A stretch of DNA of 44,340 nucleotides from a virus, in IMG/VR virus record IMGVR_UViG_3300027687_001258, positions 1-44,340 of that record; one strand, written 5' to 3'. The notes under the pieces are model-generated. The model was not told where the DNA came from. It did not search any database and saw nothing but the letters and a program-made list of their open reading frames with translations. Made by a program: the position numbers and the translations under genes. Positions 40,116 to 44,340 of the stretch are shown here, in pieces (position 1 is the first letter of the stretch; every line of letters starts with the position of its first letter).

Positions 40116-40288
40116 ACGATATTTTAAACGATGTTGAAGATCTAGAAGGCGCAATAGATTGCCTTAAAAAGCTAGATCATACTCCTGATGTTATAAATGC
40201 TATTATAAGAATAGATGATATAATTGAACGAAAGAAGACAGAATTTAATTATTACGAAAAATACATGGAATCATCATTTTCTGGTTGA
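40112..40288 (+). CDS. Small acidic helical protein
   Basis: A 58-residue ORF with an ATGA overlap to the HD gene. It is acidic and helical (VEDLEGAIDCLKKLD, AIIRIDDIIERKK) and its stop lies inside the -35 box of the next promoter. Reading frame, overlap and helix pattern support a real gene. Function unknown. Confidence 0.62.
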   Translation: MNDILNDVEDLEGAIDCLKKLDHTPDVINAIIRIDDIIERKKTEFNYYEKYMESSFSG

Positions 40289-40313
40289 CATTTCGGATAA
40301 CTGGTGCTATACT
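40285..40313 (+). promoter_or_regulatory. Sigma70-type promoter, GGAC-spacer family
   Basis: TTGACA (40285-40290), 17-base spacer TTTCGGATAACTGGTGC, TATACT (40308-40313). It differs from the one at 39263 in only a few bases. Confidence 0.8.
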
Positions 40314-40339
40314 ATAGAAACAATAAGGGATTAGAAAAT

Positions 40340-41131
40340 ATGGAATTACAAGCAGGAAAATTAGTTGAACTTAAGGTAAAGAATGTTATGTACCCTTATA
40401 GGGATCGCTATGCGAGGCATATGTTTATTCCTGAGTTTAATTACTACAAAGGACAGGTTGTATACGAAAAATGGTATAAGCCTGATCAAGTTGGTCTCAC
40501 AACAGGTGAAGATTGGTTTAAGGTTCGCAGGTTAGACCTGCATCGTATTGTAGAGATAAACGGAGTAGAGATAGAGCCTATCCCAGAAGTTATTCCGTCT
40601 ACTGCTAAAGTTTTTACTGTTTTAGGTTCTAAAGGCGAAGAGTACGAAGTTACTTTTGATGGCCCTAATTCAAAATGTACTTGTAAAGGTTTTCAGTTTA
40701 GAGGAACTTGCAAGCACATTGCACAAGAATTCAGCACCGTTCCTGACGTTGCTAAACCCAATTTGACTACAAGAGTAGTCGAGTCCGAGCAGGCGGAACC
40801 TGTTATTGAAATTGAGGAAGAAAATATGTCTGAGAAACTTTTTACTGTAACTGGTTTTAGCACTAAAGATGGTAAAATCAAAGCTCGCTTTGCAACTGAT
40901 ATGACTCGTATTAAGACTCTTATCAAAACTGGACATACAGATATTCAACTGTATGACTTGCCTAAGCCTGCAACAAAACTTGAGGCTCTTCAGTATTTGC
41001 ATGATAAAGGCGTCCCTGGTGATGCTGGTATTGCGATTGCGAAGGAATATGCAAAACGTTCTAAACGAGCGGTTGCTGATCTTGTTAAGGAAGGTCCTGC
41101 TACTTCGCTAGAGTCAGAAGCAGTAGCATAG
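40340..41131 (+). CDS. SWIM zinc-finger protein
   Basis: A 263-residue protein. CTCKGFQFRGTCKHI (about residues 113-127) is the CxC...CxH zinc motif of SWIM domains, which bind DNA or protein. The N-terminal part is strand-rich (GKLVELKVKNVMYPY), the C-terminal part is a small helical domain (TKLEALQYLHDKG, AIAKEYAKRSKRA). The ATG at 40340 lies 8 bases after AAGGGATT; the upstream in-frame start is rejected. It may tune recombination or host gene expression. Confidence 0.72.
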   Translation: MELQAGKLVELKVKNVMYPYRDRYARHMFIPEFNYYKGQVVYEKWYKPDQVGLTTGEDWFKVRRLDLHRIVEINGVEIEPIPEVIPSTAKVFTVLGSKGEEYEVTFDGPNSKCTCKGFQFRGTCKHIAQEFSTVPDVAKPNLTTRVVESEQAEPVIEIEEENMSEKLFTVTGFSTKDGKIKARFATDMTRIKTLIKTGHTDIQLYDLPKPATKLEALQYLHDKGVPGDAGIAIAKEYAKRSKRAVADLVKEGPATSLESEAVA

Positions 41132-41148
41132 AATATAACTTCGCCTAA

Positions 41149-41175
41149 GGGGGCGGGCCGAATATTTTAGCCCCC
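41149..41175 (+). terminator. Possible terminator after the SWIM gene
   Basis: GGGGGC (41149-41154) can pair with GCCCCC (41170-41175) around a 15-base loop, followed by ACTTT. The stem is GC-rich in an AT-rich region but the T run is poor. Confidence 0.5.
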
Positions 41176-41184
41176 ACTTTCTAT

Positions 41185-41213
41185 TTGACTATATACTAAA
41201 AAGGTTTTATATT
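41185..41213 (+). promoter_or_regulatory. Sigma70-type promoter of the HNH gene
   Basis: TTGACT (41185-41190), 17-base spacer, TATATT (41208-41213). It lacks the GGAC spacer of the sister promoters. Confidence 0.65.
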
Positions 41214-41242
41214 ATAATTAATTGAAACATAGGAGAAACACT

Positions 41243-41635
41243 ATGAGACCAATATGTTGTAATCACGGATGTGAAAAACCAGTATGTACTAGTATTGGAA
41301 AGAACTCAGATCCATCTCCTAGATGGAGACCAGTTTGTGGGCATTGCCAGCAGGCAAGCTGGGGCAAACATTCTTACAAAGACGGTGTTACTCCTTATGT
41401 TACCGGAATTTGTAATAACAAAGATGGGCATCTTGGTTTTGTATGCTGGACAAACTTTAAGAAAATGCCTAAAGATTTTAAAGGTAGAACTCAAATAGAT
41501 CATATAGACGGAGATCCAAATAACAACGTCTTAGAAAACCTAGACGAATTATGTACTTCTTGCCATCAATATAAAGGGCAAAGAAATGGTGACCATAATG
41601 GTTGGAGAACTGGTAGTAGACGGTCAGCATGCTAG
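41243..41635 (+). CDS. HNH nuclease-like zinc protein
   Basis: A 130-residue protein. Several Cys pairs (CCNHGCEKPVC, CGHC, CNNKDGHLGFVC) precede the HNH core QIDHIDGDPNNNVLENLDELCTSCHQYKG. The start at 41243 follows TAGGAG; an upstream in-frame ATG adds only seven residues. Free-standing phage HNH proteins act as homing, packaging or recombination nucleases. It is coupled to the gene at 41629 by a 7-base overlap. Confidence 0.8.
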   Translation: MRPICCNHGCEKPVCTSIGKNSDPSPRWRPVCGHCQQASWGKHSYKDGVTPYVTGICNNKDGHLGFVCWTNFKKMPKDFKGRTQIDHIDGDPNNNVLENLDELCTSCHQYKGQRNGDHNGWRTGSRRSAC

Positions 41636-42840
41636 TATTTGTCTTTGATAAGGAATTTCCACATCAGAATGGAGTTATGCATCATCCTAATCAGTTACAA
41701 GCAAAAGGAAATGGTGCATTTCTACGTTGGTTAGATAGCCTTATAGAATATAAAATATCTAACAGTTATTCTTTTGACGATAAGCCTATAGCTCTGTATA
41801 CTGTTTGGGCAGGCAGAGGTCAAACATTCTTTGAAAAACTTAATATAATATCTGACCATCTTCGTAACTCATCGATAGTTAGACATGAGAATTTTAAAAT
41901 ATGGATTGACTTCTCAACTGAAGGTTGGGTTATAGGTAGAGAATTCCATGATTGGATTATTGCAAATGACCTGCAAGGTAGAGTATTATATACAAGTGGT
42001 CAAATTGATCAGAAACGTATGTACGAAGCAGATGTCTATCCAGAACAAACTGTAATGGATTTTGTTCCAACTTCTATGTGGAGAAAGCTGATTCCGCCTA
42101 ATGAGGTTAAACATCTGTCTGGAATAGAATTACTGCAAAGTTTTCCTAGTTACCGCCCAACTCAAAATAGGATCATGTGTTTTAATAGAATAGTCAAGGA
42201 CCATAGGGTCCAAATAGCACTTGAATTAGAAAATTTAAATATACTAGATAAGATTACGTTTAGTTTATCAGATAAACTAGGTGATGAATATGATAGTATA
42301 GGCAATCAATACAAAGATTATATTAACGAAGATATATTTGATAGATTAAAAGCAAAACTTCCATTGGTAGTAGACACCGACCAGTTTGATTATAATTGGA
42401 TTTATGTTGAGAAAGAACACACTTACAATATATTTAAATCTCATCCTATTAATGTTGTAACAGAAACTATGTATAGGAATGATGGTAGGTTCTTATCTGA
42501 AAAATCATTTAAGCCTATGGCACTTAGACAAATTTTTCTTATTGCTGGTAACAAAGGTACATTAGAACTTCTAAGGCATTATGGCTTTAAAACTTTTGCA
42601 CAATGCGGAATAGATGAGAGCTACGATACAGTATTAGATCCAACTAAAAGAATGAAAGCATTAACATTAGAAATACAAAGATTAGTAAACCTATCTGAAC
42701 ATAAGTTTCAAGACATATTACTAAAAGCAGAAGAAGTAATAGAGCATAATCATATATTAGTATGGGACGATGAACATGTATTAAAAAGTTCCTGGGGAGA
42801 ATTAGTAAATTATTTGGATCTTTTTAATAAGAACGGTTGA
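41629..42840 (+). CDS. Glycosyltransferase-like protein
   Basis: A 403-residue protein. The second half, VVTETMYRNDGRFLSEKSFKPMALRQ, FLIAGNKGTLELLRHYGFKTF, has the S-E-K-x-x-K-P and G-x-x-x-x-L-x-x-L pattern of GT-B-fold glycosyltransferases (GT10-like). The first half is not recognised. The acceptor is unknown; it could decorate phage DNA bases, virion glycoproteins or host surfaces. Confidence 0.55.
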   Translation: MLVFVFDKEFPHQNGVMHHPNQLQAKGNGAFLRWLDSLIEYKISNSYSFDDKPIALYTVWAGRGQTFFEKLNIISDHLRNSSIVRHENFKIWIDFSTEGWVIGREFHDWIIANDLQGRVLYTSGQIDQKRMYEADVYPEQTVMDFVPTSMWRKLIPPNEVKHLSGIELLQSFPSYRPTQNRIMCFNRIVKDHRVQIALELENLNILDKITFSLSDKLGDEYDSIGNQYKDYINEDIFDRLKAKLPLVVDTDQFDYNWIYVEKEHTYNIFKSHPINVVTETMYRNDGRFLSEKSFKPMALRQIFLIAGNKGTLELLRHYGFKTFAQCGIDESYDTVLDPTKRMKALTLEIQRLVNLSEHKFQDILLKAEEVIEHNHILVWDDEHVLKSSWGELVNYLDLFNKNG

Positions 42841-42865
42841 CTTCTGGTCCTAAATATCGTATAGT
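42837..42865 (+). promoter_or_regulatory. Sigma70-type promoter, GGNCC-spacer family
   Basis: TTGACT (42837-42842), 17-base spacer with TGGTCC, TATAGT (42860-42865). It overlaps the stop of the glycosyltransferase-like gene. Confidence 0.68.
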
Positions 42866-42895
42866 ATATACATAATAAAAATTTAGGAGAAGCAA

Positions 42896-43126
42896 ATGAA
42901 TAACGTAGTAAATTTTCCAATACTTAAAACACAACATTGTAAAGAAATACGAAATGTTGCTAAAACAACAAAGTCTGTAGTTGCTACATTAATGCGAGAT
43001 GAAATGTTAGCCTTAAAAATGCCTGTTATGCAGGACAAACAATTACAAGCAAAAATAAATGAAATTGCATCTATGTATCACAATGTTTTAATTGAATACT
43101 TTCAAAATGATAGTAACTTTTCCTAA
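42896..43126 (+). CDS. Small helical protein of unknown function
   Basis: A 76-residue protein, mostly helical, with the second half (KMPVMQDKQLQAKINEIASMYHNVLIEYFQ) forming a long amphipathic helix. TTAGGAGA precedes the ATG. It is under its own promoter just before the ligase gene. Function unknown. Confidence 0.58.
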   Translation: MNNVVNFPILKTQHCKEIRNVAKTTKSVVATLMRDEMLALKMPVMQDKQLQAKINEIASMYHNVLIEYFQNDSNFS

Positions 43127-43134
43127 AATAAAGG

Positions 43135-43163
43135 TTGACATTAGGTCCAACAGGTGCTATACT
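43135..43163 (+). promoter_or_regulatory. Sigma70-type promoter of the DNA ligase gene
   Basis: TTGACA (43135-43140), 17-base spacer TTAGGTCCAACAGGTGC, TATACT (43158-43163). Both boxes are near consensus and the TG of an extended -10 is present. Confidence 0.82.
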
Positions 43164-43191
43164 GTATATAATAAGAAATTAAGGAGATTGA

Positions 43192-44340
43192 ATGTTTAAT
43201 ATAATTGCAAAATTAGAAGCTACTGCAAGCAAGTTAGAAAAAGAAGAAATTGTTAGAGAACAAGCATGTGAAGAGAATACTGTATTCTTTGAAGGATGTA
43301 GACTAGCATATGATGCTTTGGTTGTGTTTGGTGTTAAACAAGTTCCTGAAAAGAAAGAGCCAGGCGGGGATGGTCTTGCATGGGACGACTTTATGAATCT
43401 TTGCAAAAGACTAATGACTCGTGAAGTTACTGGTCATGCGGCCGCTGATGCTATTCTTGTTGCAATGACACAAGCAACACAAGAAGAATGGAATGGTTGG
43501 TATAGAAGAATTCTTATTAAAGATATGAGAGCAGGCTTTCAAGTTGGTACTATTAATAGGGTTGTTAAAAGAGACTTTCCTGCTTATGCAATTCCAGTAT
43601 TTGAATGTCAGTTAGCTCATGATAGTGCAAAGCATGAATCTAAAGTATCTGGTAAGAAGCTAGTTGAAGTTAAGCTCGATGGCGTTAGAGTTATTACTAT
43701 TGTATATCCAAATGGTGATGTTACACAATACAGTCGTAATGGTAAAGAGCTTGTAAACTTTCCTCATATTAAAGAGCAGTTTGCCGCAACTACTTCACAT
43801 GAGAAGCCAATGGTATTTGATGGTGAAGTTATGTCTGCAAACTTTCAGGATCTTATGCAAGTTATACATAAGAAGAATGGTTCAACTGCCGCTAAAGATG
43901 CAGTTTTACATTTGTTTGATATACTTACATTAGAAGATTTTCTTAATGGTATTAGTAATGTAACACAACTAGACAGAACGGCAGAACTAAAACGTTGGTT
44001 TGGTGTAGTAAACTCTACAGGAAAAATAAGTAACATTGCAATACTAGATCAGGAAGTAATTGATTTAGATACTGAAGAAGGTCAAAAAGCATACAGTGAT
44101 ATTAATGCAAAAGCAATCGCAGGTGGTTACGAAGGCATTATGATTAAAGATCTTGATGCACCATATGAGTGCAAAAGATCTGCTTCATGGTTAAAGTTAA
44201 AGCCTTTTATAGAGGTTTCGTTGGAGGTAGTTGATGTCGAAGAAGGTACAGGTAAAAACAAAGGACGTTTGGGGGCTCTTGTTTGCGAAGGAAACGATGA
44301 TGGGACGGATATTGCCGTCAATGTTGGCTCGGGTCTTAGC
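43192..44340 (+). CDS. T4-type ATP-dependent DNA ligase, partial (runs off the right edge)
   Basis: 383 residues are visible from an ATG behind TTAAGGAGA; the frame stays open to the window end. The adenylation motif is VEVKLDGVR (KxDG with the catalytic Lys), then FDGEV (motif III), GGYEGIMIK (motif IV) and WLKLKP (motif V). The N-terminal helical part and the closing VNVGSGL resemble T4 gp30 (about 487 residues), so roughly 100 residues are missing. It seals nicks during phage replication, repair and recombination. Transcribed from the promoter at 43135 and so probably early. Confidence 0.92.
   Translation, partial: MFNIIAKLEATASKLEKEEIVREQACEENTVFFEGCRLAYDALVVFGVKQVPEKKEPGGDGLAWDDFMNLCKRLMTREVTGHAAADAILVAMTQATQEEWNGWYRRILIKDMRAGFQVGTINRVVKRDFPAYAIPVFECQLAHDSAKHESKVSGKKLVEVKLDGVRVITIVYPNGDVTQYSRNGKELVNFPHIKEQFAATTSHEKPMVFDGEVMSANFQDLMQVIHKKNGSTAAKDAVLHLFDILTLEDFLNGISNVTQLDRTAELKRWFGVVNSTGKISNIAILDQEVIDLDTEEGQKAYSDINAKAIAGGYEGIMIKDLDAPYECKRSASWLKLKPFIEVSLEVVDVEEGTGKNKGRLGALVCEGNDDGTDIAVNVGSGLS

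Noticed and set aside
1-44340. Reading the window as a bacterial chromosome, given TRAP, TctC, porin and hydrolase genes
   Set aside because: No ribosomal, central-metabolic or cell-division genes are seen; the T4-type ligase, S74 fibre, late-type motifs, tiny overlapping genes and phage-style tRNAs favour a phage. A misassembly at the left end cannot be fully excluded.
1-44340. CRISPR arrays, insertion sequences, integrase or attachment sites
   Set aside because: No regularly spaced direct repeats, transposase motifs or integrase gene were seen. The tRNA genes are complete and show no duplicated 3' end nearby.

Overview
The window reads as part of a large lytic phage genome, most likely a T4-like myovirus of a marine alphaproteobacterium. 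This is inferred from content; no database search was possible. Phage markers are a T4-type ATP-dependent DNA ligase at the right edge, a fibre-like protein with an S74 self-cleaving chaperone domain, T4-late-type TATAAATA motifs, many tiny packed and overlapping genes, an HNH protein and phage-encoded tRNAs. The alphaproteobacterial link comes from a circularly permuted (two-piece) tmRNA gene and from TRAP, TctC and porin genes of proteobacterial type. The DNA is AT-rich. Apart from 3217-3624, which holds the tmRNA, no stretch over 300 bases lacks a gene.

Layout. 1-2686: TRAP transporter module (end of the large permease, an exported binding protein, and a second binding protein without a signal peptide). 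2830-4721: small putative virion protein, permuted tmRNA, a 2OG-Fe(II) oxygenase that seems to start at ATA, and a small unknown protein. 4886-8325: two tandem cassettes, each a small 'partner' gene plus an AsnB-like synthetase. 8407-10930: HTH-like protein with operator- and attenuator-like sites, a P-loop kinase/nucleotidyltransferase fusion, and a minus-strand block of small envelope-type proteins. 11135-14083: porin, two 2OG oxygenases, a GNAT-like protein, a micro-ORF and tRNA-Thr. 14153-19140: cupin, third partner/synthetase cassette and two further PP-loop proteins. 19137-22950: TctC-type binding protein, membrane protein, MscS-like protein, deaminase and two 2OG oxygenases. 22970-26753: small proteins, a SpeD-like decarboxylase and the fourth cassette with a GNAT gene. 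26823-30990: tRNA-Arg, FkbM methyltransferase, membrane protein, lipase, S74 fibre and a sixth 2OG oxygenase. 31058-36430: exported hydrolase pair, a YhhQ-type queuosine-precursor transporter, small proteins and ClpP. 36441-38918: fifth cassette. 38915-44340: small genes behind a family of near-identical sigma70-type promoters (HD hydrolase of the MESH1/SpoT type, SWIM zinc-finger protein, HNH protein, glycosyltransferase-like protein, DNA ligase).

The most striking feature is the five-fold repetition of a translationally coupled two-gene cassette: a 210-266 residue partner followed by an asparagine-synthetase-like PP-loop enzyme that lacks the glutaminase half. Two more PP-loop proteins, six 2OG-Fe(II) oxygenase-like proteins, a cupin, GNATs and an FkbM methyltransferase lie around them. 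This looks like a modification or biosynthesis programme of unknown product. A second theme is remodelling of host uptake and envelope (TRAP, TctC, porin, MscS-like, exported hydrolases). A third is translation and stress control (tmRNA, two tRNAs, ClpP, (p)ppGpp-hydrolase-like HD protein).
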